A DNA stretch of 64,000 bases from JAKFYM01 sp964612065 (GTDB lineage Bacteria > Bdellovibrionota > UBA1018 > CAIPTA01): NCBI GenBank assembly GCA_964612065.1, contig CAZTCD010000002.1:29863-93862 (forward strand). Direction: 5' to 3'. A program made the position numbers and the translations under genes. The notes below the pieces were generated by a model that saw only the letters and a program-made list of their open reading frames with translations, did not search any database and had not been told where the DNA came from. The stretch's first letter is position 1, and every line of letters begins with the position of its first letter. Shown here one piece after another: positions 53,070-62,182 of this stretch.

Positions 53070-54653
53070 GTGAAGCGACCCCTTCTGCCATCCCTCCTGT
53101 TGATCGCATTCCTGTTTACCTCCTGTGCCGGCGATAAAGAGGAGAAAAAGAATTCCTCCGCCGCTCCCGTTACGCCCATGGACACCTTGGCCACCCCTAA
53201 AGAGATGGTGCCGGTGGAGGTGCCTCTTCCCGTCAGAAAACCCACTCCGCCCGCCGAAGAGCCGAGTCCCGGTGAACAGAAACCGGAGGAACCAGCTCCC
53301 GAAGAGTCCTCCCCAGAGGAACCAGCTCCCGAGGAACCCTCCCCGGAAGAACCGGCTCCACAGGAGCCGAAACCGCTTCCTCCACGCCGGCCGAATCCTC
53401 AACCCCAGCCCGACCAGAATCCCACCTGGGACGAAAGCTTCCGGGCCGCACAGGAGCGCGCGAAGAATGCTCAGCTCAGCTGCGAAGGTGGCCGCTGCCA
53501 CCCGAGCGTGGGCCTGCTTACGATCGTGAATAAGGAAACAAACGGCTGGGGCGTGGGCCAATGCACGGCTTCGCTGGTGTCTTCTGATGTGGTGGTTACC
53601 AATGGCCACTGTATTCCGATGGATCTCAAGGAATCCGGCGCGAGTTGCCGCGGCCGCCTATGGCTCACCTTCGGCTCAGAATCCGGGCTCGATAAGCAGA
53701 TCGGATGCTCCGAAATTCTATATCGCCACAAAGATTCCACTCTTGATGGCTCGGATTACGCCTATTTTCGCCTGGATCGGCGATCAAACCGCCCGACCCT
53801 GCGGCAGAGCCGTGAGGGGTTTGAGCACAATAAAAATTATTTTCTCCACAAGATCAATCCCGTGCGCTCCTTCGACGGAGTGGCCGGCCATATGGAAAAG
53901 GTGAGCTGCCTTTCCCTCTACAACACGGCAATCTTCGAGCAGCCGCTCAACCGCCAGAGCCACTCGAGCTTTCTGGTAGATTGCCTGGTGGTGCCCGGCA
54001 ATTCGGGCGCTCCCATCCTCGCCGAAGACGGAAGCATCCGCGGAGTGATCTATGCCTTTATCAAGCCGGAGAAGGTGCAGCTGATGCTGAACCGGAACGG
54101 ATCCCTGCTGCCTTCCTCCAAAGAGATGAGCCCACTCAATGTGGGCAGCAATTTCGCCTGTTTGAAGCTGCCGGAGAATCTGGCGGGGCAACCCCTGCCG
54201 AAAGCCTGTGAAGGCCATGCAGCACGCCTGCAGGCCGCCAAGCGGGAAGCGGAAGCCAGGCTCGTGGCCCGGCTCAAGCCGCAGGCCCAAAGAATCATTG
54301 AGGCCAAACAGGGATCGCGAATCGATATCCGGGCCTTCGGCTGGACCGTGCGCACCTCGAGCTCCCCCAATACCGGCCGCGTGGCGCTGGGCTATCCCGA
54401 GTGCGTGAGCCGGGAGAATTCCAGGGAGCTTCTCGGGCAGAAGATGAGCACGCACCGGCCATTCTTCTATATCAAGGCCAAGTACAATCGTTACGCCATT
54501 GCAGCCCAGGAAACCCTTGTTTGGGCGGGCTTCGCCGATTCCGTGGAAACGGTAAGCCTTAGCCGGGTGGAGGGGAAGTACCGCGTGCAGATCACCGATC
54601 CCGCCAGCGGGCAGCAGGAAATGAACGCCGCTCTAGGGCTTTGCGGGAAATAA
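53070..54653 (+). CDS. Trypsin-like (S1) serine protease lipoprotein
   Basis: GTG 53070 has AAAGG upstream and opens a lipoprotein signal ending in FTSC (Cys19). Residues of about 55-115 are a Pro/Glu-rich stalk with repeated PEEPAPEE-like units. The protease domain follows, with His180 (VTNGHCIP), Asp229 (DGSDYAYFRL) and Ser312 (PGNSGAPIL), the chymotrypsin-type triad. A second, basic domain of about 150 aa ends the 527-aa protein. It is predicted to be tethered to a membrane by lipid, with the protease held away on the stalk. Its targets are unknown. Confidence 0.88.
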   Translation: MKRPLLPSLLLIAFLFTSCAGDKEEKKNSSAAPVTPMDTLATPKEMVPVEVPLPVRKPTPPAEEPSPGEQKPEEPAPEESSPEEPAPEEPSPEEPAPQEPKPLPPRRPNPQPQPDQNPTWDESFRAAQERAKNAQLSCEGGRCHPSVGLLTIVNKETNGWGVGQCTASLVSSDVVVTNGHCIPMDLKESGASCRGRLWLTFGSESGLDKQIGCSEILYRHKDSTLDGSDYAYFRLDRRSNRPTLRQSREGFEHNKNYFLHKINPVRSFDGVAGHMEKVSCLSLYNTAIFEQPLNRQSHSSFLVDCLVVPGNSGAPILAEDGSIRGVIYAFIKPEKVQLMLNRNGSLLPSSKEMSPLNVGSNFACLKLPENLAGQPLPKACEGHAARLQAAKREAEARLVARLKPQAQRIIEAKQGSRIDIRAFGWTVRTSSSPNTGRVALGYPECVSRENSRELLGQKMSTHRPFFYIKAKYNRYAIAAQETLVWAGFADSVETVSLSRVEGKYRVQITDPASGQQEMNAALGLCGK

Positions 54654-54661
54654 AGCCACCA

Positions 54662-55312
54662 TCAGCGGCAAATGCTGAGAAATTCGTTTCTGGTTTCGGG
54701 ATTCGTCTTGAAGGCTCCACGCAGGTCCGTGGTGATCGTTTCCGAATTGGTGTCCTGGATCCCTCGGGAGATCACGCAATAGTGCTTGGCCTTGATGAAT
54801 ACGGCTACGTCATCCGTTTTCAGGATATAGGCGAGGCAATCAGCGATCTGTTTGGTGAGGCGTTCCTGAACCTGGGGCCTGCGGGCGAAATAGTCCACGA
54901 TGCGGTTGATCTTCGAGAGCCCCACCACTCCATGGGAAGGAATATAGGCCACGTGCGCCACTCCGTGAATGGTCACGAAATGGTGCTCGCAGCAGCTCAT
55001 CATATCGATGTCCCGCACTACCACCATCTGGTCGTAGAGCATTTCGTTTTCGATCACGGTGATGCGCGGAAAATTCTTGGCCTGCAAGCCTTGGAAGTAC
55101 TCTTTCACGTACATCTTGGCCACGCGCTTGGGGCTGTCCTGAAGGCTGTCGTTCTGCAGATCGAGGCCCAGGGTTTCCATGATGTCCCGGAACGATTTGG
55201 TAATGCGCTCGATCTTCTGCTCGTCGGTGAGTCCGTTGTCGAGCAGAGGGGTCGGGCGCACATTTTCCAGGATTTTCAGGGGATCTAAATCGTGGCTATC
55301 CTTGGGGCTCAT
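54662..55312 (-). CDS. folE: GTP cyclohydrolase I
   Basis: FolE converts GTP to dihydroneopterin triphosphate, feeding folate and, through QueD/PTPS-like enzymes, other pterins. The 216-aa protein has the zinc-binding SCCEHHF, SHGVVGLSKINRIVDYFARRPQVQE and IKAKHYCVISRG. The N-terminal 40 residues are variable. It is divergent from the PTPS-like gene 80 bp away, whose substrate it makes. Confidence 0.96.
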   Translation of the reverse strand: MSPKDSHDLDPLKILENVRPTPLLDNGLTDEQKIERITKSFRDIMETLGLDLQNDSLQDSPKRVAKMYVKEYFQGLQAKNFPRITVIENEMLYDQMVVVRDIDMMSCCEHHFVTIHGVAHVAYIPSHGVVGLSKINRIVDYFARRPQVQERLTKQIADCLAYILKTDDVAVFIKAKHYCVISRGIQDTNSETITTDLRGAFKTNPETRNEFLSICR

Positions 55313-55392
55313 AGGGGGGTTCTTATCCCTCTCGGGAGGGCCTTAGCAAACAAAAATAGCTTGAAATAGCCGCTCTGTGCTAGAAGGGCTGA

Positions 55393-56274
55393 ATGCCTTC
55401 GCCCTCCCTCTTTCTGAATGATTTCACCGTGATCGACTTCGCCTTCGTGGGCGAAGAGGGCGGCGTGCTGGGCGAATCTTTTTTCGTATCCGCGGAGCTG
55501 TTCGGTGAGCTCGATGAGAAGGATTTCCTTCTCGATTTCAGCGCGGCAAAAAAAACGCTCAAAGCATTGGTGGACGACAGCTTCGACCACAAGCTTCTCG
55601 TGCCCATGGGGTCCGGAAAAGCGAAGGTTTTCGAAGGCGGCTTGGAGATCGAGGATTCCGCAAAAGGAATGGCTTGGCGCTATGACTGCCCGAGGCAGGC
55701 CTTTGAGGTTTTTCCCGATAAAACGATCGATGCGGAAGTGCTTGCCTATCACCTGAGCCGCCTGTCCAAGGCCGTGCTGCCGGCCAACGTGGCGGAAGCT
55801 CGCTTTACCTTCCGCTCGCCCTCTCATCTCGAGCGGGAGGCGAGCTTCCGCTATACCCACGGCCTTCGCTTTCACGAAGGGAACTGCCAGCGCCTCTTCC
55901 ACGGGCACAGAAACCCGGTGGAGGTCTGGCTGGATGGGAGGCGCGCGCCGGAATGGGAAGCCCGCTTGGCGGCAGAGTGGAACCATGCTCATTTCGTAAG
56001 CGTGCCCACGCTGAAAAATCTCCGGGAGCTGGATCTATCCCTGGGCGAGAGAAGCCCTGGCCACCCCGGAATGGCGGAGCTCGGCTTCGTAAGCGGTCAG
56101 GGCCCATTCAGTGCCCGGATGCCGGCCAGCCGCCTCGTGCTGGTGGAAGAGGAGCCTTCGATTGAAACTATGGCCAAGCTCGCCGTTTCCCGGCTGCGGA
56201 AATGGGGGCTAGCGGGTGCGGTGCGTGTGGTGGCTTACGAAGGCCTGAACAAAGGCGCGAGCTTTTCGGATTGA
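55393..56274 (+). CDS. 6-pyruvoyltetrahydropterin synthase/QueD-like protein, two T-fold modules
   Basis: A 293-aa protein with two related halves. Residues 8-72 hold VIDFAFV, LGESFFVSAEL and FDHKLLVP, the layout seen in the long PTPS-like proteins of some gammaproteobacteria. Residues 150-180 hold the metal site: THGLRFHEG, Cys165 and HGH at 170-172, the two His of the family's HxH. QueD/PTPS enzymes turn dihydroneopterin triphosphate into carboxytetrahydropterin (queuosine path) or pyruvoyltetrahydropterin. The product here cannot be told from sequence. The divergent folE fits a pterin role; no queC, queE or queF is nearby. Confidence 0.85.
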   Translation: MPSPSLFLNDFTVIDFAFVGEEGGVLGESFFVSAELFGELDEKDFLLDFSAAKKTLKALVDDSFDHKLLVPMGSGKAKVFEGGLEIEDSAKGMAWRYDCPRQAFEVFPDKTIDAEVLAYHLSRLSKAVLPANVAEARFTFRSPSHLEREASFRYTHGLRFHEGNCQRLFHGHRNPVEVWLDGRRAPEWEARLAAEWNHAHFVSVPTLKNLRELDLSLGERSPGHPGMAELGFVSGQGPFSARMPASRLVLVEEEPSIETMAKLAVSRLRKWGLAGAVRVVAYEGLNKGASFSD

Positions 56275-56278
56275 GAGA

Positions 56279-57004
56279 TCAGTCTTTTTTGGTGAGGCGC
56301 ACCTTCAGCATCTCGCAATAACTTCGGATCAGCTGGCGGTATTTTTTTTCATTCACGGTATCCATGTCCACAAATCTCAGGCCGAAGGAGCGGGTGATCA
56401 CCCTGCCCTCTTCCGTATTGCGGTCATGAACGGCGATATTGCGAACCTCGCCTGAAAGATTGGCGAAGATCTCCCCGCTCGAGGTGATGAGATCGAAGTG
56501 CAGGGTGGAGCCTACCCGGATCTCCTGGAGGTTATCGCCCAGGGTTTCGATCCTGATTCCGCCGAGCGTGAAGTTCACCACGTTCACGAAGATCTCCTGG
56601 CCTACGAAGCGAACCATGCAAAGATTCGGCACGGGCAGCTCCGGATCGTCGTAGCCTTTCACGGGAATGCGCGGGTATTTCCGTTTCCAGCCAGGAGCGA
56701 TCCCTTCCGCCTCCATCCTCTGCTCGATATATTTTTTTGTGGGTTCGTCGATGTTCTCGAATTTGATCTCGTAAATCACTCCGTGCTCCACCTGCTGGTG
56801 GATGAAGTTCCCTTTCAGGAGCGCGTTTCCCACGCGAACGTTCACGGTTTTCCCCAGCACGTCTTTCCAGGCGGCGGGTAGGCCGGAGGGGAGAAAGATC
56901 TTGGTAATGCCTGTTACTGATACCAGGCCCTGCAGCTCCAGCGTGTTTCCTTTGTGTTCGATCTCGAAAACAGTGGCTACGAATTTCGGCTGTGTTGGGT
57001 CCAT
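56279..57004 (-). CDS. PilZ-domain protein (possible c-di-GMP effector)
   Basis: A 241-aa protein. An N-terminal half of about 100 aa resembles the YcgR-N-like beta domain. The C-terminal half has a PilZ signature: RKYPR at 108-112 (RxxxR) and NFTLGG at 144-149, a variant of (D/N)xSxxG. If functional, these bind cyclic di-GMP and alter motility or secretion. The Thr in place of Ser and the Asn are tolerated variations; binding is an inference. It is separated by two bases from the cdd stop and converges on the PTPS-like gene. Confidence 0.82.
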   Translation of the reverse strand: MDPTQPKFVATVFEIEHKGNTLELQGLVSVTGITKIFLPSGLPAAWKDVLGKTVNVRVGNALLKGNFIHQQVEHGVIYEIKFENIDEPTKKYIEQRMEAEGIAPGWKRKYPRIPVKGYDDPELPVPNLCMVRFVGQEIFVNVVNFTLGGIRIETLGDNLQEIRVGSTLHFDLITSSGEIFANLSGEVRNIAVHDRNTEEGRVITRSFGLRFVDMDTVNEKKYRQLIRSYCEMLKVRLTKKD

Positions 57005-57006
57005 GC

Positions 57007-57411
57007 TCAGCTCACCGGAAGTTTGTCGGGGCCAAAGGGGTGCGGAAGAAACTCACTCAAAGTGCGGGCAGCCCCAAGGCCGGAGGGAGTGCTTGAATAC
57101 ACCGGAAGTGAAGGCGGGCAGAATTCCGCCAGCACCTGCAGGCAAAGCCCACAGGGAGTAGCCGCTGGTTCGGTAACAAGAACCAGGGCGATGGCATCCA
57201 CTTTGCCGAAGCGGGCAACGGTGGCGCAGATCGCATTTCGTTCCGCGCAGATCGTGGCGCCGAAGCTGGAATTTTCCACGTTGCAGCCGGACACTATTTC
57301 CCCATCCTCGAGAAGCAGAGCGGCTCCCACTTTGAAGCGGGAATAAGGCGCGTGGGCGTTTTCGCGGGCGGCGGCGGCGGCGGCGAAGGCCTTTTGAAGT
57401 GGGTCACCCAT
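57007..57411 (-). CDS. cdd: Cytidine deaminase
   Basis: The zinc enzyme deaminates (deoxy)cytidine to (deoxy)uridine in pyrimidine salvage. The 134-aa protein is the tetrameric small type with the zinc/catalytic Cys-Ala-Glu (TICAERNAI) and PCGLC motifs and the N-terminal APYSRFKVGAALL. It lies 33 bp downstream of the dihydroorotase gene on the same strand, so pyrimidine synthesis and salvage genes are paired. Confidence 0.95.
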   Translation of the reverse strand: MGDPLQKAFAAAAAARENAHAPYSRFKVGAALLLEDGEIVSGCNVENSSFGATICAERNAICATVARFGKVDAIALVLVTEPAATPCGLCLQVLAEFCPPSLPVYSSTPSGLGAARTLSEFLPHPFGPDKLPVS

Positions 57412-57444
57412 ATTGCTTAGTATAGGGGGAAATTCCCGCTATGG

Positions 57445-58812
57445 CTAACCGGGCTTGCGCTCGAAGAATTGCCCTGGTTCGCCGCGGAGCTCAATTCTTC
57501 CGTGTAGGGTGGCGCCCAGGAAGCAGGAGTTCCGGGATATGCCCGGAAGGTCTTCTTCTTCTACGGTATGCGTGGCCGAAGGATCCACGAATAATAGCCC
57601 GGTGGGCTGCAAGAACTCGGGCTTGCCCAAAAGCTTTCTGGGGGATTCGGAAAACACTTCGAGTAAGCGCTTCAGGCTAAGCTCACCCTCTTTCATAAGT
57701 GTGAGAAGGGAAGGCAGCGCCGTTTCGAGGCCACGGGTGCCGAAGGGAGCGAGGGTCCAACCCTTTTCCTTAAGTTCTTGTTCGTGAGGGGCATGGTCGG
57801 TGGAAACGCAGTCGATGGTGCCGTCGCGCAGGGCGGCGCGCAGGGCAGCTCGATCCTCGGGGGAGAAGAGCGGGGGATTCATCTTGAAGTTCGCGCTTTC
57901 CTTTCCCTCCGGGATATCGGCGTTCGAAAAAATCAGATGGTGGGGGGTAACCTCGGCGGTAACCCGCAGGCCTTCTGTCTTCGCCTTGCGGATCTCCTCA
58001 AGGCTCTCCCGGGTGCTCACATGCAATACATGGTAGCGCGCACCGGGATTCTTTCTGAGAAGGGCGATGTCACGCCGGATCATCTCGGATTCCGCGGTTC
58101 GGGGGTATTCCGGCAGGCTTTGGCTTTTCTGGAAAGCACTGGCGGTAGCCACGCCTTTGTGGCCGGGCATTTCGGCGTGTTGCTGGAAAAGAATATCGTT
58201 TCTGGCGCAGGCGGCGAAGATTTCGTCCTGGGCGGCTTCACTTTTCACGCCCCAGCCGTCGTCGGTGATGGCCACGGCTCCGGCTTTGGCAAGGGAATCG
58301 ATATCGGTGGGGCTTTGGCCCTGCATTCCCTGAGTGGCCGCCGCGGTGAAAGCCACGCGCACCGGATATTTTTTTTCCGCTTCCTGTGCGCTAGCGATCG
58401 CGGCATGAAGCGCTTCCGCAGAATCGAGGAAGGGGTTGGTGTTGGGCATGGTGATCACGGTATCGAAGCCGCCATCGAGAGCGGAGGCCAGGCCTCCTTC
58501 GAGCTCTTCCTTCATGGGTTGGCCAGGGTGGCGCAAATGCACCTGAAGATCGATGCCGGTGGGCAGAACCAGCCAATGCGAAGGAATGCTGCGTTCCACG
58601 CACCCGCTCTTTTTAGCCTCCTCCCGCAGTGCCAGGGCGGCTGCGCCCTTGGCTTCTTTGATGGAAGAAGATTTGGGAAGCGAGGCCCAGGCCGATGGCT
58701 CCTGCGTTCCGCTGCCGTCGCGGAAAACGATCCATCCCGCGGCTTGCACTGAGTGAAGCCGTGCGGGATTAAATTTGGGTCCGTGTTGCTGAGGCGTTGT
58801 ATTCGAGGGCAT
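57445..58812 (-). CDS. pyrC: Dihydroorotase-family amidohydrolase
   Basis: Dihydroorotase closes carbamoyl-aspartate to dihydroorotate in de novo pyrimidine synthesis. The open frame reaches 58992, but ATG 58812 (455 aa) is the likely start; no good ribosome binding site is seen. The metal-site landmarks are DLQVHLRHPG (Gln90 where many class I enzymes have His), TMPNTNP, QQHAEMPGHKG, HVLHVSTRES and STDHAPHEQ. The Gln form also occurs in known dihydroorotases of other bacteria. All other ligands look intact, so it is probably active, though a related amidohydrolase is possible. It is divergent from the ABC permease gene and followed by cdd. Confidence 0.85.
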   Translation of the reverse strand: MPSNTTPQQHGPKFNPARLHSVQAAGWIVFRDGSGTQEPSAWASLPKSSSIKEAKGAAALALREEAKKSGCVERSIPSHWLVLPTGIDLQVHLRHPGQPMKEELEGGLASALDGGFDTVITMPNTNPFLDSAEALHAAIASAQEAEKKYPVRVAFTAAATQGMQGQSPTDIDSLAKAGAVAITDDGWGVKSEAAQDEIFAACARNDILFQQHAEMPGHKGVATASAFQKSQSLPEYPRTAESEMIRRDIALLRKNPGARYHVLHVSTRESLEEIRKAKTEGLRVTAEVTPHHLIFSNADIPEGKESANFKMNPPLFSPEDRAALRAALRDGTIDCVSTDHAPHEQELKEKGWTLAPFGTRGLETALPSLLTLMKEGELSLKRLLEVFSESPRKLLGKPEFLQPTGLLFVDPSATHTVEEEDLPGISRNSCFLGATLHGRIELRGEPGQFFERKPG

Positions 58813-58903
58813 AGGCTGTTGAGATAAGGTATAGTACGAAATCGAGCGGGAAACCAGAAGCCAGGCCACCAGGCCCCACTGGAGCAGATAAACGGGAAGT
58901 GAA

Positions 58904-60601
58904 ATGCTGAAGCGAAAGCCCCTGCGCAAAGCCGGAATCACGATGCCCGATCTTCTGGCGTTCGCTTTTCTTTTCGGTGCCTTCGTAGCCATTATTGCAG
59001 TGGGGCGAAATTGGGCGGCTCCTGCGGCGGCCCTGCCCCCTATTGATCTCTCTCTTTCTTCTCTTCCCTATGCGTTCTTTTTGTCACTGAGCCGTATCGT
59101 TCTGGCCTATGTGGTTTGCCTGATCTCCTCTTTGGCCGTGGGCTATTGGGCGGCCCATTCCAAGCTGGCTGAGAAGATCATCGTGCCCCTGATCGACATC
59201 GGCCAGAGCGTGCCGGTGCTTACGTTTCTGCCCGGTCTCGCTCTTACTTTTATGGCCCTCTTTCCTGAGAGCCGAACCGGCCTCGAGATCACGGCCATCC
59301 TCACCCTCTATACCGGCATGGCCTGGAACCTCATGCTCGCCTTCTATGGTTCCATCAAAACGATCCCCCGCGAATATGTGGACACCATACGTGCCTACGG
59401 CTATGGGCCCCTCGGGATTTTATTGAGGCTCGAGCTCCCCTATTCGATGAACGCCATTGTGTGGAATTCCATGATGAGCGTGGCGGGAGGATGGTTTTTC
59501 CTCACGGTATGCGAAAGCTTCGTGCTCGGCGATAAAAGCGTGAGCCTGGTGGGGCTGGGATCGTTCATGAAGTTGGCTACCGATCGTGGCGATTACGTGG
59601 CCGTGGCGGCGGGCGCTGGCCTCATGGTGCTCGTGCTGGTGGTAACCGATTTTTTCATCTGGAATCCCTTGCTCCGCTGGGCCGAGCGTTTTCAGAGGAT
59701 GCTGCCTTCGGAAGACGGAGAGGAAGAGGCCGTTTTCAACTTCTTCGCCAAGAGCAAAAGGATCACGAACTTCCTTCGTAAAATGCGTCGCCGCTATGCC
59801 GCGAAATTATATGTGACTCAACGCCGCGGGCGCCGCACGAAAGACCGGAAGGCCGAGATCCGTGCCGCAGGCTATGGCTGCCTGCTTCTCCTGGCGGTTC
59901 TCACTGCTTGGGGTTGCGCAATGGCGGCGGGGATTCTGGCCAATATTCCCGGGGAGGAGTGGGCCAGAATCGTAGTGAGCGCAGGATGGACGCTTCTTCG
60001 CGTGGTGGTGGTGGTGGCCCTGAGTGGAGCGATCATGGTGCCGCTCGGGCTCTGGCTCGGCACCCAGCCACAGCTGGTGAGGCGGCTGCAGCCGATCATT
60101 CAGGTGATCGCGGCTTTTCCCGCGCCTATGCTGTTCCCGATCCTGCTTGCGCTCTTTCTCAAGCTGTCGATCCCGCTCGAGATCGGCTCCGTGTTTCTGA
60201 TGATGCTCGGGGCTCAGTGGTATCTGCTCTTCAACGTGATCTCCGGCGCGGCCAGCATTCCGGCCAATCTGGTGGAGGTGGCGCAAACCACCGGCATGGG
60301 CAAGCTCGAGATCATCCGCAGAGTGTATCTGCCGGGCACATTTACCTATATCGTAACCGGCCTGATCACGGCGGCTGGCGGAGCCTGGAACACCTGCATC
60401 GTGGCGGAGTATGTGGTGTTTCGCCAGCAGGTTTATGCGGCGAACGGGATCGGAGCCTATATCACTCGTTCCACCGAGGGGGCTCATTACGCCCTGCTGA
60501 TCGCGGCCGTGAGCGTGATGATCATTCTGATCGTGCTCGTGAATCGTTTGTTCTGGGCGAAATTGTATCACCTGGCGGAAACCAAATATCGTCTGGACTG
60601 A
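58904..60601 (+). CDS. ABC transporter permease, NitT/TauT type, two fused permease domains
   Basis: A 565-aa inner-membrane protein made of two SsuC/TauC-like permease halves, about 20-270 and 315-560. Each contains the EAA-loop that contacts the ATPase (TIRAYGYGPLGILLRLELPYSM and ETTGMGKLEIIRRVYLPGT-like, with VAQTTGMGKLEIIRR in the second). A basic cytoplasmic linker lies between them. GGGAAGTGAA precedes ATG 58904. The ATPase gene follows 85 bp downstream. No periplasmic binding protein is adjacent, so the substrate is unknown; in this class, nitrate, taurine, sulfonates and others occur. Confidence 0.9.
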   Translation: MLKRKPLRKAGITMPDLLAFAFLFGAFVAIIAVGRNWAAPAAALPPIDLSLSSLPYAFFLSLSRIVLAYVVCLISSLAVGYWAAHSKLAEKIIVPLIDIGQSVPVLTFLPGLALTFMALFPESRTGLEITAILTLYTGMAWNLMLAFYGSIKTIPREYVDTIRAYGYGPLGILLRLELPYSMNAIVWNSMMSVAGGWFFLTVCESFVLGDKSVSLVGLGSFMKLATDRGDYVAVAAGAGLMVLVLVVTDFFIWNPLLRWAERFQRMLPSEDGEEEAVFNFFAKSKRITNFLRKMRRRYAAKLYVTQRRGRRTKDRKAEIRAAGYGCLLLLAVLTAWGCAMAAGILANIPGEEWARIVVSAGWTLLRVVVVVALSGAIMVPLGLWLGTQPQLVRRLQPIIQVIAAFPAPMLFPILLALFLKLSIPLEIGSVFLMMLGAQWYLLFNVISGAASIPANLVEVAQTTGMGKLEIIRRVYLPGTFTYIVTGLITAAGGAWNTCIVAEYVVFRQQVYAANGIGAYITRSTEGAHYALLIAAVSVMIILIVLVNRLFWAKLYHLAETKYRLD

Positions 60602-60686
60602 CGAACGCGGAAATGGATAATTAGCGGTAACGAACCACCGAGAGCTAAAACAAGAAATACCTGGAATTGAGCGGATTAGTGCCATT

Positions 60687-61976
60687 ATGAGAACGCCACT
60701 CGTAGAAATGAAAGATGTGAAGCTGGATTTCCGGCTCGCCTCGGGCACGGCGGTTTCGGTGCTCGAAGGCTTGAACCTGAACATCTATCCGGGAGAGATC
60801 GTGGCGTTGCTCGGAGCCTCCGGTACTGGCAAAAGCACCACCCTCAAGCTGATGAGCGGCTTGATCCGCCCTACTTCCGGGCAGATTCTCGCCAACGGCA
60901 ATCCCTTGAACGGGCTGAACCGGGAAATCTCGATTGTGTTTCAGGACGCGGCCCTCTTCCCCTGGCTTACCGTGGCGGAAAATATCGAGTTCGGTCTTTA
61001 TCCGCAGGGATTCAGCCTGCGCACGCGGCGCCAGCGTGTGAGCCAGGCGATCGATCTGGTGGGCCTTGAGGGCTTCGAAGAAGCTTATCCGCGCGAGCTT
61101 TCGGGCGGAATGAGGCAACGCGTGGGTATCGCGAGAGCCATGGCAATGAACCCTAAAATGCTCTGCATGGATGAGCCCTTCTCCGCTCTCGATGTGCTCA
61201 CCGCTGATACCCTCCGCGGGGAGGTTCTTGATATCTGGCAGAAGAAATCCACCCACCTTAAAGGGATCCTTCTGATTACGCACGACATCACGGAAGCCGT
61301 TTCCATGGCGAACCGGATCGTGGTGATCGGCAAGCCCCCCCATAACGTGAAGGCCGATATCCAGAATCCTTTGATCTTCCCGCGAGACGAGAACTCCTGG
61401 CAGTTCACCCAGTTGGTGCGCAAAATTCATGCGGTGCTTACGGAATCCATTCTCGGCGAAGATGTGGTGGCTGCGGAAGAGGCTTCGTCTCTCTGGGTAT
61501 TGCCTCCCGTGCCGATCGCGGATGTGATCGGTCTCACGGAATTGCTTTCCGACCATAAAGGGCAGCTCGATATTTTTGAGCTACCCCGGCTGATTGAAAA
61601 AGATTTTTCGGAAGCGCTCACCACTGTGAAGGCAGCCGAGCTGATCGGCTTCCTCGATACTCCCTACCAGAAGGTGATCCTCACCCGCCTCGGGCAGCAG
61701 ATCGCGCAGGGGGATGTGAACGCCAGAAAGGAAACCATCAAAGTGCAGCTGCAAGGGCTCCGGCTGGTGAAGCTGCTGATCGAAAAGCTGCAGAATCAGG
61801 AAGAGCTCGCGATGCCCTACGGGCAGGTGGTGGAGTGGCTGCAGGAGAAGCAGCCGGCCATCAACGCGAAAACCGCGATCGACACCTTGATTGACTGGGG
61901 GCGTTATGGCGAGCTCTTCCGTTACTCCTCCGATGAAGAAATGCTCTACCTCGATGAGGTGAGTCCTACCATCTAG
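60687..61976 (+). CDS. ABC transporter ATP-binding protein with AAA-associated C-terminal domain
   Basis: A 429-aa ATPase partner of the fused permease. The nucleotide-binding domain has Walker A GASGTGKS (43-50), Q-loop FQDAALFPW, signature LSGGMRQRV (about 138-146), Walker B MLCMDEPFSAL and the switch His in LITHDITEAV. From about residue 290 to the end is a separate helical domain of the AAA-associated C-terminal type, found on some NitT/TauT-class ATPases and thought to regulate them. The usual ATPase in this class is about 260 aa, so the extension is notable. It is the last gene of the two-gene unit. Confidence 0.92.
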   Translation: MRTPLVEMKDVKLDFRLASGTAVSVLEGLNLNIYPGEIVALLGASGTGKSTTLKLMSGLIRPTSGQILANGNPLNGLNREISIVFQDAALFPWLTVAENIEFGLYPQGFSLRTRRQRVSQAIDLVGLEGFEEAYPRELSGGMRQRVGIARAMAMNPKMLCMDEPFSALDVLTADTLRGEVLDIWQKKSTHLKGILLITHDITEAVSMANRIVVIGKPPHNVKADIQNPLIFPRDENSWQFTQLVRKIHAVLTESILGEDVVAAEEASSLWVLPPVPIADVIGLTELLSDHKGQLDIFELPRLIEKDFSEALTTVKAAELIGFLDTPYQKVILTRLGQQIAQGDVNARKETIKVQLQGLRLVKLLIEKLQNQEELAMPYGQVVEWLQEKQPAINAKTAIDTLIDWGRYGELFRYSSDEEMLYLDEVSPTI

Positions 61977-62109
61977 AGCGTAAGACGCTGCGCGAATCGG
62001 TTCCGATACAGGGCGCTTTGACGAATGCCCCGTTTTTCTGTTCAGAAAAAAATCGGAAAAGCAGGGGGTTTCCTTCAAGAAATCGTCGATGAATAGCCGA
62101 TCCTGAGCG

Positions 62110-62115
62110 TATAAT
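62110..62115 (+). promoter_or_regulatory. Possible -10 box of fadE
   Basis: A perfect TATAAT lies 67 bp upstream of the fadE ATG, in the 206-bp gap after the ABC genes. The sequence 17 bases upstream is not a good -35, so the call is tentative. Confidence 0.35.
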
Positions 62116-62182
62116 TAGCTGATTCTTTTCGGAATTAGGGGCGCCGCCTTACGTCGTTCCAAATGTTTTCAAGGAGCTCGGT

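Noticed and set aside
58537..58545. Loss of the first metal His in dihydroorotase as a sign of an inactive paralogue
   Set aside because: Gln at this place (QVH in place of HVH) occurs in known dihydroorotases, and the other metal ligands are present.
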